From Anthostomella pinea (Eukaryota > Ascomycota > Sordariomycetes > Xylariales > Xylariaceae): a stretch of DNA of 64,000 nucleotides. Made by a program: the position numbers and the translations under genes. This document shows, piece by piece, positions 10,736 to 20,387 of this stretch; position 1 is the stretch's first letter; each line of letters opens with the position of its first letter. Location: NCBI GenBank assembly GCA_963556695.1, contig CAUWAG010000003.1, positions 6,944,001 to 7,008,000 of the forward strand, read 5' to 3'. Under the pieces are notes generated by a model, which saw only the letters and a list, made by a program, of their open reading frames with translations, was not told where the DNA came from and did no database searches.

Positions 10736-12296
10736 ATGGCCAAGTTCGACATCGAGGTCGCGAGGTCCAAGTTTCCTGCTCTGCAGCACGACCAAGTCTT
10801 CTTCGACAGCGCCGGTGGCAGTCAGACCCTGGGTGGCGTCATCGACTCGTGAGTCTGCCACGACGACTATAAATATAATCAGTGGAATATACTGACTGGC
10901 TGTGGTCAGCATCCGCGACTATCTTTCCAACACCAATGTCCAGCTAGGGGCAACGTACAAGACCGGCAAGCTATCCACCGATCGCTACAAGAAGGGCCAG
11001 GAGGCCGGCGCGAAGTACATCAACGCCGAAGTGGACGAGATAGGTAAGTATATACATATGACGAAAAACCTTCCCCTTTCCCCTTATTAGAGTATGAACT
11101 CACATGGCCGGCCCCCCTAGTCTTCGGATCATCCACCACGCAGCTCTTCCGCAACCTCTCATTCGCCTTGCAATTCAGCGAAGGCGACGAGATCATCGTG
11201 TCGGGCCTCGACCACGAGGCCAACATCTCGCCCTGGGTCGACCTAGCAGCGCGCCAGAAGCTCGTCCTGAAATGGTGGTCGCCCGCGCCGTCCCCTAACC
11301 CGCAGCTCCTCGCCTCGAACCTCAAGCCACTCCTCTCCGCTAGGACGCGGCTCGTGACTTGCACGCACACGAGCAACATCCTCGGCACCGTCACGGACGT
11401 CGCGTCGATCGCTGCAGCCGTGCACACTGTCCCCGGCGCCCTGCTGTGCGTCGATGCGGTAGCCTATGCGCCGCACCGTCCTGTCGACGTCGTTGCGCTT
11501 GGGGTTGACTTCTATGCTTTTTCTTGGTACAAAGTGTACGGCCCGCACATCAGCATGCTGTACGGGCGGCGCGGCGCCCTCGCGGTACGTATAGAAACAT
11601 CCCATCCCAAGACCCTAGGCCTTGTATTCGATAACAAGCTTTGGTGTTCCCTTTCCTCCTTTGTCTAGAGATTGTCTGTACGGGGTAGAAAATACGATGT
11701 TAACGTACAGGCAGCGGGTGCGGTCCCTTGGGCACTTCTTCAACCCACACACCTCGCTCGAGAACAAGCTAGGACTCGCGGGCGCCAGCTACGAGCTAGT
11801 TCAGGCCGTGCCGGCCGTGGTGCTGGACTACCTGGGCGCGCCCGGCGCCTGGGACGCAATCGCGGACCGCGAGCGCGAGCTGCAGACCGTACTACTAGAT
11901 TACCTGAACGGACGGCCCGACGTCACGGTGTACGGCGAGACGAGCGCGGACACGGCGCTGCGCGTGCCGACGGTGAGCTTCCGCGTCGAGGGCTGGGGGC
12001 CCCGCGACCTGGTCGAGGCCGTGGAGAAGGACACCGACTTCGGGTTCCGGTGGGGCGCGTTCTACTCAAATCGCTTGGTTACGGATGTGCTGGGGCTGGA
12101 CTCCTCGGAGGGCGTTGTGAGGGTGAGCATGGTGCATTATAATACTGGTAAGTGGTGCGCCCCTTCCCCCTTTCTACTGGGCGAGACGGTGTGCTTGAGC
12201 GTTTTGGGCTGCTGACTGACGCTGACGAGACTTATAGTCGAGGAGATTAAGAGCTTTGTCGAGGCTCTTGATAAGGTGCTGTCTAAGAAGGTGTAA
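10736..12296 (+). CDS. class V PLP-dependent aminotransferase / cysteine desulfurase-like protein
   Basis: Five exons (10736-10848, 10910-11043, 11121-11584, 11715-12147, 12238-12296) encode 400 residues. The fold-type I PLP pattern is clear: FDSAGGSQ near the N-terminus, VFGSSTTQLFRNL (phosphate-binding turn), GLDHEANISPW, THTSNILGTVTDV, CVDAVAYAPH (the Asp that contacts the pyridine nitrogen), and FSWYKVYGPH with the Schiff-base Lys at about residue 220. The YKVYGPH context matches a cysteine-desulfurase-like class V subfamily of bacteria and fungi rather than mitochondrial Nfs1. Function is inferred only as PLP chemistry on an amino acid, and the substrate is unknown. Intron 3 ends in two nearby AGs; only the second (CAG at 11712-11714) keeps frame and gives RVRSLGHFFNPH. 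Confidence 0.88.
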
Positions 12297-13121
12297 GGAT
12301 TTTGCATAGAGATACTGGGGGATACCTACGCTGAGCATATTCCTTGCATTTTCAAGAGGTCTTTTCCACAGCCCCTATCCAAATGCTGCTGCACCCCTAT
12401 ACTCTTTAGATGTTACAACCATGCCAGGATATAGACTCAGAGACTATGGTTCCGTCATCTCTCCCTCGGTCAGTTTGGGGGGAACAGGGCCTTGACGGTG
12501 ATACGATCACCCCTTAAAAGTATCCACCTGTGTGCCTCGATGGAATCCTAAACTCCTGAGATATATTTTCTGTAGTACGCACCATGCCATAAGCAGCTAT
12601 AATCTATAAAGTCCTTGGTGTTGATCATTCCAGAGTGCTTATTCCAGGCAAGTAATGCCACGAGATTATCATTGCCCTACAGTCAAAAAGGCGTACTAAA
12701 GCGGCTGTATTCCACTGTAAATTAAAGAATTAAAGTATTGGGTCAACCGCTTGGAAGTAAAATCCTCTGCACAAAGTGAGCTCCGAACCTTAGGTGTAGT
12801 ACCTTAGGTACGTAGAACCAACTGTTTAGCAGCCCTATAGGTACTTACGTGTAATGACAGCCAGCTCAACATACAGACCACGTAACTGCTACCACCTAGA
12901 CCATACGTAAAGAAAGACTTTTGGTTGCTACCCACCTAGGAAACGACTGATGATTTACTGTACACGGCTCAAAACAACGAAGCCTCGCTTTCACTCTGCC
13001 TCCTGGCACACTCCCCTCGATTTGGTTAGCTATGTGCCCCGCGCCACATCTCCATTCACACCGGGTGGCTCGGTAGTGGCAGTCCAGCTCTCCGTCGGTA
13101 TCACACGCCCAGCTGAGCTCA
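12297..13121. other. intergenic region with a hairpin-repeat copy
   Basis: The 3' ends of the PLP gene (plus) and the secreted-protein gene (minus) face each other here. A copy of the AATAAGCACTCTGGAAT repeat lies at 12589-12646. No coding segment is supported. Confidence 0.5.
12589..12646 (-). repeat. dispersed hairpin repeat, copy 2
   Basis: Read on the minus strand the unit contains AATAAGCACTCTGGAAT, identical over 17 bases to copy 1 at 8391. It ends in a weaker GCTTAT arm near 12590. The orientation is opposite to copy 1. Confidence 0.6.
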
Positions 13122-14548
13122 CTACTTGGGCTTCAGGACCTGGTTGAAAGAGCTGCTAGTCTCGGGTTTCCACTCGTCGCTCCACGCGTCGCCCTTGCCC
13201 CCCTTGCCCTCGAACCAAATCCTCCAGCTGGCGTGGGACATGTAGTCGGGAGCCGGCCGGTACTGGACCAGGAACTTGCCGCGGGCCGTGTCGAAGCCCT
13301 TGTCGACGCGGTAGTTGTTGATCTCCTTCTGGGACAGGCCCGGCGGCGCCATCAGCGGGGAGTAGTCGACGACCTCGATGTTTAAGGAGTACCCGTCGAA
13401 GATTTTTTCTAATTCTTTCTTGATCGCCTCGACCCCCTTGGGATAGAGGAGCTTGCCTTGGTTGGTCTCCTTGTCGATGTTCGCGTCTTTTTTGTCGGGG
13501 CGCGGGCGGGGTGTGTCTGCGGCGTGGGGAGTCAGTACTTGATCTCGTTTAGTACTTGATGGTGTACTCGGTGTTAAGAGGTGCCGATCTCCCCTGTCCA
13601 CGTTGGAGCAAGCATTGAAGTCTTGATGGAGCAAGGAGGGAACGGACGCGACTCACAGATAAAGGCCTTCGGCTCGGCATCGTCGCCAAACATGTCGCCC
13701 CTCGCCCTGAAATGGGGGATCCCAAAAGCGTGTGCCGTGCCCTCCCCAACACCCTCCCGTAGTGCGTGGATGGCGTTCCTCTTGAATATTCCCGCATTCC
13801 AGAGGGACCCCGGGTCGCCCCGGAAAGTCGGCTTCTCGAAGATCCTGTTGGCCCAGGCTCCCCTCCGGCTCACGACGACCACCGACGTGCATCCCCAGAA
13901 GCCAAAGGCCCCGAGATCGTCCACCTGGTCGGCGAACTTGATGATGTGCGACAGCGTCGACATCGCAATGGGATCATCTTTGGCGGGCGTCAGCGGGACG
14001 ACCTTCTGCTTCACCCAGGCGCGGTGGACCTCCCCGCGCACGAGCTTCTCTGCGTTTGTGTTCCCCTTCCCTATTTTGTCCTCGTAGTCGTCTGGACTCA
14101 CCCATTGGCCGTAGGGTGGCTTCGGGCGCCAGGGAGGGAGCCTTCGGTCGAGTGCTCTCTTGCTGGCCGTGTGGGCTGAGCAAACGTCACCGCACTGGTC
14201 TTGTGAACATTCCTCGTAGAGCGTCTTGCCATCTGTCGTGACGACGGGGACCAGCGGTGGGAGATCATCGCCTGAATAATCAGATATATCTGACTCCGTC
14301 TCGTCACCATCGTCTCGTTTGCGCGGCTTATCGTGCACTATTGCTGGGTTGGCGAAACCAATGTCTCCCTTGGTCACGTCTTCTTCTTCGAGTCCAGCTA
14401 GGCCCACTGCCAGTTGATCAATGGCAGTGACTGCAGTAGATAGATGGTTGTGTTCTTGGGATACGCCATGCTTCGGTATGGCCAGCCTGCTGCCGCCCAG
14501 ACACACGAGCACGGCAACTGAGAGTAGGAATAAGGGAGGGCGCAACAT
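13122..14548 (-). CDS. secreted hypothetical protein with a GCTSVVVVS motif
   Basis: Two exons, 14548-13657 and 13516-13122, encode 428 residues. The start was placed at the ATG giving MLRPPLFLLSVAVLVCLGGS, a typical signal peptide. A Ser/Asp-rich region (about 80-100) is followed by a Cys-containing segment (YEECSQDQCGDVC) and, around residue 228, GFWGCTSVVVVSRRGAWANR with IFEKPTF after it. I recall the GCTxVVVVSxxG..IxE pattern from unnamed secreted proteins of Pezizomycotina, but I know of no proven activity. The C-terminal exon contains YRPAPDYMSHASWRIWFEGK. Splicing at 13656/13517 gives AFIYTPRPRPDKK. A TATAAAT on the minus strand lies about 105 bases upstream. I do not assign a function; it is not recognisably an enterotoxin or a protease. 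Confidence 0.75.
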
Positions 14549-14650
14549 TTTCAACGGTAAAGAATATGAGAATCGTATGTGTCCGTGCGTATCAGTGGTT
14601 CGAATGAATAGAATAGCGATCAGACCTGGACGTTCGGAACGTCAACCGGG

Positions 14651-14657
14651 ATTTATA
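14651..14657 (-). promoter_or_regulatory. candidate TATA box of the secreted-protein gene
   Basis: The minus strand reads CTATAAATCC here, about 105 bases upstream of the ATG at 14548. Spacing and sequence fit a fungal TATA box for an inducible secreted-protein gene. No experimental support is available. Confidence 0.4.
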
Positions 14658-15821
14658 GAAATCATGACTGCCGCTTCTCTGGCGTTGACCCTTTCGCCAG
14701 GTGTTCTCCCTACAACTGAAGGATGCCAACTGTTCACCGACGACGTCAGCGCGTGTTTACATACTAGACCCATGAATGTTGCCGAATTGTATTGATGCTC
14801 TCCTGAAATGAGCATTTATACATTGGAGCTACTGAAGGAAGCTTCTGACGATGCGGCCGGAGGAAGGTCACGTGAAGCGAGGGAGGCCTCCGGCTCCGCC
14901 CCTGAATTATAGGGCTCGAGCAGGCCGGGCACTCGGTATTTGGTAAATAAGTTCCTTCAAAAGGCGTCATGATGGATACCTCTACTCATTACAACGGGAG
15001 CGACGTTGGTAGAGGACCCTCCCTGGGCCACGCTGTGCCACAGAACTTACGGTTTGTGTTAGGCAACGCTACGTCTGGCCTATGCGGTATTTATTTCCTG
15101 GATCTGCGGTATCCAGCTGCCGGCAGGGCCGCTACCATGGCCCTGCCTGTCTCAGGTGAGTACCATGGAGATGACGATTGAACCCATCCTACTCGAAGGA
15201 GCCAATGGCTACGTTCTTCTTCATGGAGACAGCAGGCACTTGACAGAGGATGGAACATCGGGGGCACCGTCCGCTTAGGAAGGAGCGCATCAAATGTGGC
15301 AGCACTCTCCCCCGGCCCCGGCCCCGGCCCTCTGCACTCTCTCTAGTGCAGTTCGCAGACACTTGCCAACGTCTCCTGTCTCGAGCCAGTGCCAAAGACC
15401 ATAACCGTGGTCGAGGTCTCATCGCTCCTCGTCCGCAACGCCAAAGACCGGAGGACCGACCTCGTTGGCACACCAGTCAACAGCGGTTTTTCGATCTAGA
15501 AGCCACGCATCTGTATGGCAGTCCTGCGGCCAAGCGGCTTCTAACACGGGAGCTAGACCTCTACACCGACGACGAATCCGCCAAGACACGTGTGCCCGCG
15601 GACTGGAACCCGACTGCCTGTAAGGAAGCCATCAGGGCATAAGCTTCTGACCGTCATCCATGGAGTCCGAAAATAGCAGTCTGTAAGACGATGGCGAAGT
15701 CGAACCCCGATGTCCCTCTCTGATATCCCACATTGCGCGCTTTCTCAGCACTTTGGAGCCAAAGTACTGTTCCACCTTGCCACCGCTGGGATGAAATGCC
15801 TGGAGGGATCCCGAGTCCCTA

Positions 15822-15866
15822 ATATTTGTTCCATGTCCGGCACGATATTTGTTCCATGTCCGGCAC
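15822..15866 (+). repeat. two tandem copies of a 22-bp unit
   Basis: ATATTTGTTCCATGTCCGGC followed by AC occurs at 15822-15843 and again at 15845-15866, separated by one base. The copies are identical. No function is apparent. Confidence 0.8.
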
Positions 15867-16216
15867 TGGGTGGATATCCAACTGGATATACGATCAGGGC
15901 ACTGCCATTGGCGGATGAGATGCCGGGGGGCAGGCGGCGAGAGGTTCCTTGCTGCCGCAACACACACCTTGACAATTCGTCCGAGATGTGGCGTGGGGCA
16001 CGACATATGATGCGGATGGGAGCCGGGTGAGATATTCTGGGAAAGGAGGACTAGCCCTTTCCGTATCGCTCAAAAGTGCGTAGAAGCAATTTTTCGCCGC
16101 GGCAAGAAAGCAAAAGGAGTGCGGCAGCTGTAAGCCGGACCTGTCGCCTGCCAAGCGGCTGAAATAAGTATCCGCATAACATATGGCATAAGGAGTCAAT
16201 CCAGGGGCAATTAATT

Positions 16217-16255
16217 GGAACGATAATAAGCACCAAATCGCTGCTTGTTCCAATG
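16217..16255 (+). repeat. short palindromic dispersed repeat (CACCAAATCGCTGCTT type)
   Basis: TTGGAAC near the left end is matched by GTTCCAA at the right end, with AAGCACCAAATCGCTGCTT between them. The core CACCAAATCGCTGCTT recurs at about 32850 and, with changes, at 39178. Confidence 0.5.
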
Positions 16256-17032
16256 CAAATCGAAATTCCAAACGCTTGCCTGTCTTACAGCGGCGAGGGG
16301 GTTCTCGAGGCAGGGGGAGTTGCAGTCCAGTGACTGAAGCGGTTAACAAATCGTCGCGCGATATGCTAACAAACGTCCGAGATGAAATGGTTCGCCGGTG
16401 CTACGCATCCCTCGGGTTTCTGTTAGGAGCGCGCGCGTGTACTCGGTCGTGTCCGTGAGCCGTCAATCAGCACTTGCATGATGGTTCTTCGAGAGCTGAT
16501 TAGACGTGGTGCTGAAACCCCCATTCCTTAACCGCCAGAGCGGCTGCAAAGCAGTCGTCCTGGAGGCAGATGGCGTCGAGGCCGCATAGTGCATGATTGA
16601 TATATGGCCAGGCACAGCCGCTCGTGTGCAGCAACGAGGCATAGTGCTATGCAAGGCGACGATGACGGGCGCTTGAGATGTCATGCCGTGTGCGCAATTG
16701 GGACGACGCTTTTCGGATGGGGGACACTGCCCAGGTGGAGGGGCGGATGGTTTACCGTTTTGGAGAGAGAGGGAGGAGAGAGGGAGGAGAGAGGGGCATG
16801 CTTAACGGTTAGGCGGTGAAGATGGCACATCGCCATGCCACCCCACACCCCATTTTCTGCCATGCGATCCATGCTATCAGTCCATGCTCCCCCATTGGAA
16901 AATATTGGAAGATGATCATGCCACTCGAGCAAGCTGTCGCAAACTCTGATTTAACTCCAGCTTCTCTGCTCCTCATCTGACACACTTCCAATTGACTCAG
17001 CTGCCTCACACTGACCCAATTGATTGCCCAAC

Positions 17033-19168
17033 ATGAAGCGTAAAGCCGAACCCCAAGCTGTAGACCACAAGCCCACCAAGAAGAAGTCTAAGACTTGTAA
17101 GTCTGCCCGCTGTTATACCACCGTACACAATCATGCGATCATTCACCGTCAGTATACGAATTCTCACGCTTTTACCACAGCTCTCAGCGACGAGGACGCA
17201 AAGAAACGTTTCAGGAAGGGGCTTTTTGACAAGAAAGTCCTCGACGGCTACACACGTGGATACGCCGAATCGTCACCCTATAAGCACAGCGTCATCCACG
17301 AGCTGATCGACGACAAACTCCTGCGCGCTGTCCGCGAAGAGGTCAAGGACAATGTCTCTTTCACCCCCAAGGAGACCGACATCTACAAGATCCACCAGTC
17401 CGGCGACCTGGCCAACCTCGACGGTCTCGATGACGAAGCCCTGTCCAAGCTGCCGTCACTGCTCGCCCTTCGAGACGCCATGTACTCCCAGTCCTTCCGA
17501 GACTACGTCGCCCACATCACCGGCAGCGGCCCCCTGAGCGGCAGGAAGACGGACATGGCTATCAACGTGTACACCCCCGGCTGCTACCTGCTGTGCCACG
17601 ACGACGTCATCGGCAGCCGGAAGGTCAGCTATATCCTGTACCTGACGGATCCTGACATACCCTGGAAGGCCGAATGGGGCGGTGCGCTGAGGCTATTCCC
17701 GGCGCAGACCCTCGAGGGAAAGGACGGCCAGATCGCAAAGACACCCGTCGCCGACGTGACGAAGGTAATACCGCCGGCCTGGAACCAGCTGAGCTTCTTC
17801 GCCGTGCAGCCGGGCGAGAGTTTCCACGACGTCGAGGAGGTGTACCACGCCGAGACGAAGAAGCAACTCGAGAAGCAGGGCGGGCGCATACGCATGGCCA
17901 TCAGCGGCTGGTTCCACGTCCCGCAGTTGGGCGAGGAAGGCTACGTCGAGGGCGCCGAGGAGCGCAACGCCAAGAACAGCAGTCTGATGCAGCTGCAAGG
18001 CAACCCGGACCAGTACGACGCGCCGCAGCCGAAGCCAGTCACTGTTAAAGAGTTGGAGTCTGGCTCGCAGGAGGACGAGTTCGACGAGGCCGACCTCGAG
18101 TTCCTACTCCAGTTCATGGCCCCCACCTACCTTACCCCTGACACTCTCGAGCAGGTCTCCGAACACTTCGACGAGGACTCTAGCATCACGCTGCCTAACT
18201 TGCTTGGGAATAAGTTCTCCAAACGCCTGCGGGACTACGTCTCCGCCGAGGAGAGCAAATCGCTGCCGGAAACCAGCACCGAGATAGAAAAGGCATCACC
18301 CTGGCGCGTTGCCAAGCCCCCGCACAAGCATCGATACATGTACTTGCAAGCGCAACCACAGACGAATGGGTCCTCATCCAAGAAAGGGAAGGAGGCAGAT
18401 TCGCCAATCCGCGAGCTCATCGAGGACTTCTTGCCGAGCCCGCAGTTCCGGCGCTGGCTGCAGATGGCGACGGGCTGCGCAGTCGAGAGCCACGACTTCA
18501 TCGCGCGGCGCTTCCGGCGCGGCAAGGACTACACCCTCGCGACGGGCCACGAGGGCAAGCCGCGGCTCGAGCTGAACCTGGGGATCACGCCGACGACCGG
18601 CTGGGGGGACGAGGAGGAAGAGGAAGCAGACGAAGGGACTGCCGAAGCGGAAGAGGAAACCCAGACGAATGGGAAGAGTAAGAGCAAAGGTAAAAGTAAA
18701 GGAAAGACCAACGGCAGCTCCAAGAAACAGCAAGCAAAAGAAGAACCAGAAGGCGAAGAAGTCGGCGGCCACGAGGTCTACATGGCAGGCGACGACCCGG
18801 ACGCGGTGGCGGCCGAGGACGCCGCCGTCTACAAATCTGGCGGCAGCGGCGAGGACGACAACATCCTGTTCTTCCAGGCACCCGCGTGGAACCGCATGAG
18901 CATCGTGCTGCGCGACAGTGGCGTGCTGAAGTTCGTCAAGTACGTCAGCCGGCGCGCGCCGGGCGACCGGTGGGATGTGTGCGGCTCGTTCGAGGTCGAG
19001 GAGCAGGAAGATGACGATGATGACGATGATGACGATGAAGAAGAGGGCGAGAGCAGTGGTCAGCAGCCCGATGAGGGTGGTGTGCAGACGAGAGATCAGG
19101 TGCTCCTCGAAGATACTGAGGAGGAGTGGAATGGGTTCTCGTCTTCGTCGGATAGTGACTCTGAGTAG
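17033..19168 (+). CDS. Ofd1/Tpa1-type prolyl hydroxylase (2-oxoglutarate dioxygenase)
   Basis: Two exons (17033-17096 and 17181-19168) give 683 residues. The N-terminal catalytic domain has the iron triad, His161 and Asp163 in LLCHDDVIGSRKVSYILYL and His237 in GESFHDVEEVY, with a 2-oxoglutarate Arg (257 or 259) in GRIRMAISGWFH. The C-terminal half is the second, degenerate double-stranded beta-helix domain typical of this family, ending in PAWNRMSIVLRDSGVLKFVKYVS. Family members (S. pombe Ofd1, S. cerevisiae Tpa1, human OGFOD1) hydroxylate a prolyl residue of ribosomal protein uS12 and affect termination and the oxygen response. Unusual points are a Lys/Ser/Gly-rich insert at about 520-550 and a long Asp/Glu tail. 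The N-terminal PTKKKSKT may be a nuclear signal. The 84-nt intron is divisible by three and has no stop, so its retention would add 28 residues. Confidence 0.92.
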   Translation: MKRKAEPQAVDHKPTKKKSKTCKSARCYTTVHNHAIIHRQYTNSHAFTTALSDEDAKKRFRKGLFDKKVLDGYTRGYAESSPYKHSVIHELIDDKLLRAVREEVKDNVSFTPKETDIYKIHQSGDLANLDGLDDEALSKLPSLLALRDAMYSQSFRDYVAHITGSGPLSGRKTDMAINVYTPGCYLLCHDDVIGSRKVSYILYLTDPDIPWKAEWGGALRLFPAQTLEGKDGQIAKTPVADVTKVIPPAWNQLSFFAVQPGESFHDVEEVYHAETKKQLEKQGGRIRMAISGWFHVPQLGEEGYVEGAEERNAKNSSLMQLQGNPDQYDAPQPKPVTVKELESGSQEDEFDEADLEFLLQFMAPTYLTPDTLEQVSEHFDEDSSITLPNLLGNKFSKRLRDYVSAEESKSLPETSTEIEKASPWRVAKPPHKHRYMYLQAQPQTNGSSSKKGKEADSPIRELIEDFLPSPQFRRWLQMATGCAVESHDFIARRFRRGKDYTLATGHEGKPRLELNLGITPTTGWGDEEEEEADEGTAEAEEETQTNGKSKSKGKSKGKTNGSSKKQQAKEEPEGEEVGGHEVYMAGDDPDAVAAEDAAVYKSGGSGEDDNILFFQAPAWNRMSIVLRDSGVLKFVKYVSRRAPGDRWDVCGSFEVEEQEDDDDDDDDDEEEGESSGQQPDEGGVQTRDQVLLEDTEEEWNGFSSSSDSDSE

Positions 19169-19713
19169 GTGTCGATAAATCTTAAAGTCCCACACAGCAA
19201 GCAGGAGAAGGAGTTGGCTATCAGGTGTTACCTAGCGGGGCCTTCTAACTTTCACCACATTCACACACCGACGTCGTGTCTAATTCAAACGCTACGGCAT
19301 ACCCCTCGTCTTCATTCTCAACCTGCATTTTATGCTGCAAGCAAGTGTCTCCAGGGGCACCAAACTTCTTCCTTCCGCAGTCCACACAACCCGTAGCCTT
19401 TCACCCACGGTCTACAACTCGTGACGTTCTTCATACAGCCAATCAATCACACGCAATCTTCCTCGCATTGTCTACAAGAAGTAACACTCTTCCTACAGTC
19501 GATCACAGGTACCTTCCCCCCATAGTCCACGACATGTGACAATCCCCCTATAGTTTTTCACGCACAACTTCCTCCCACAGTCCACAACAGGTAAAGTTCT
19601 TCCTCCAGTCTATGATAAGTCGCAACTCTCTTCTTATTACTAGCCTAGGTAACCGCCTAGGCCACCATATATGGGAGTTGGCCCACCCCTAGTGCCACAG
19701 CCTTTATACAAAC
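19169..19713. other. spacer before the LINE remnants
   Basis: The sequence is rich in short phrases such as CCACAGTC/TACAGTC repeated loosely between 19380 and 19610, separated by about 40-60 bases. No gene is supported. Confidence 0.4.
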
Positions 19714-19975
19714 TTTACAATACTTAGGGGAGAGGAGCACAGAATGGGCAAAATTCGTGGAGAAGAGCAAATCCTTTTCATCAATCTGCCCTCGATAGAT
19801 AGCTGTTCTTGAAGGATCAGATGGATGACCCAAGGTCATACCGCCGCAACAACAGGGATGGGCTCATGAGCGGGACTGACTGTACTTATTATCTTGATAC
19901 CTCCACAACCCTGCGATGCAGAGGCTCTGGGAGGCGTGGTTTGCACTACTGAGGAGCAATCCCCCACATTAAATA
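19714..19975 (+). repeat. inverted 3'-end fragment of a LINE, left arm
   Basis: This 262-bp stretch is the near-perfect reverse complement of 20126-20387. Its last bases read CCCCCACATTAAATA and are followed by a (CAAA)n tail, as expected for the 3' end of a plus-strand, 5'-truncated non-LTR element. Confidence 0.75.
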
Positions 19976-20125
19976 CAAAACAAACAAACAAACAAACAAA
20001 CAAACCCTGCGAATCTTTGCTAAGTAGATTGATTGATTGATTATATTTAACGTGGGACAAAACAAACAAACAAACAAACAAACAAACCCTGCGAATCTTT
20101 GCTAAGTAGATTGATTGATTGATTA
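19976..20125 (+). repeat. tail-to-tail junction with a tandemly duplicated 82-bp unit
   Basis: The spacer between the two arms is a CAAA array, then CCTGCGAATCTTTGCTAAG, then a GATT array and TATATTTAACGTGGG. The whole unit starts at 19976 and again at 20058, an 82-bp tandem duplication. The GATT array read on the minus strand is the (AATC)n tail of the minus-strand copy. Confidence 0.75.
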
Positions 20126-20387
20126 TATTTAACGTGGGGGATTGCTCCTCAGTAGTGCAAACCACGCCTCCCAGAGCCTCTGCATCGCAGGGTTATGGAG
20201 GTATCAAGATAATAAGTACAGTCAGTCCCGCTCACGAGCCCATCCCCGTTGTTGCGGCGGTATGACCTTGGATCATCCATCTGATCCTTTAAGAACAGCT
20301 ATCTATCGAGGGCAGATTGATGAAAAGGATTTGCTCTTCTCCACGAATTTTGCCCATTCTGTGCTCCTCTCCCCTAAGTATTGTAAA
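20126..20387 (-). repeat. 3'-end arm of the minus-strand LINE
   Basis: It is the right arm of the 262-bp inverted repeat. Differences from the left arm are mostly transitions (for example ACGTTAAA against ACATTAAA and CTCACGAGC against CTCATGAGC). This suggests two copies diverged by C-to-T changes after insertion. Confidence 0.75.

Larger units (their letters stand above)
14549..17032. other. long intergenic region, no supported gene
   Basis: About 2.5 kb separates the divergent secreted-protein and dioxygenase genes. Open frames on the plus strand at 14969-15181 and 15250-15642 (the latter rich in Arg and Pro) show no family and have no clear splice partner. A 22-bp tandem repeat sits at 15822-15866, a short palindromic repeat at 16217-16255, and GA-rich low-complexity sequence at 16764-16797. 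Confidence 0.4.

Noticed and set aside
13122..14548. Possible ADP-ribosylating enterotoxin-like gene
   Set aside because: The signal peptide and length are compatible, but the Arg and Ser-Thr-Ser catalytic motifs of that family are not seen, while the GCTSVVVVS core points to a different, unnamed family.
15250..15642. 130-residue plus-strand frame rich in Arg and Pro
   Set aside because: No family, no splice partner and compositional bias; it could be a chance frame in GC-rich spacer.
18374..19195. 273-residue frame antisense to the Ofd1-like gene
   Set aside because: It is the mirror of GC-rich and acidic-repeat codons of the dioxygenase gene and has no family of its own.
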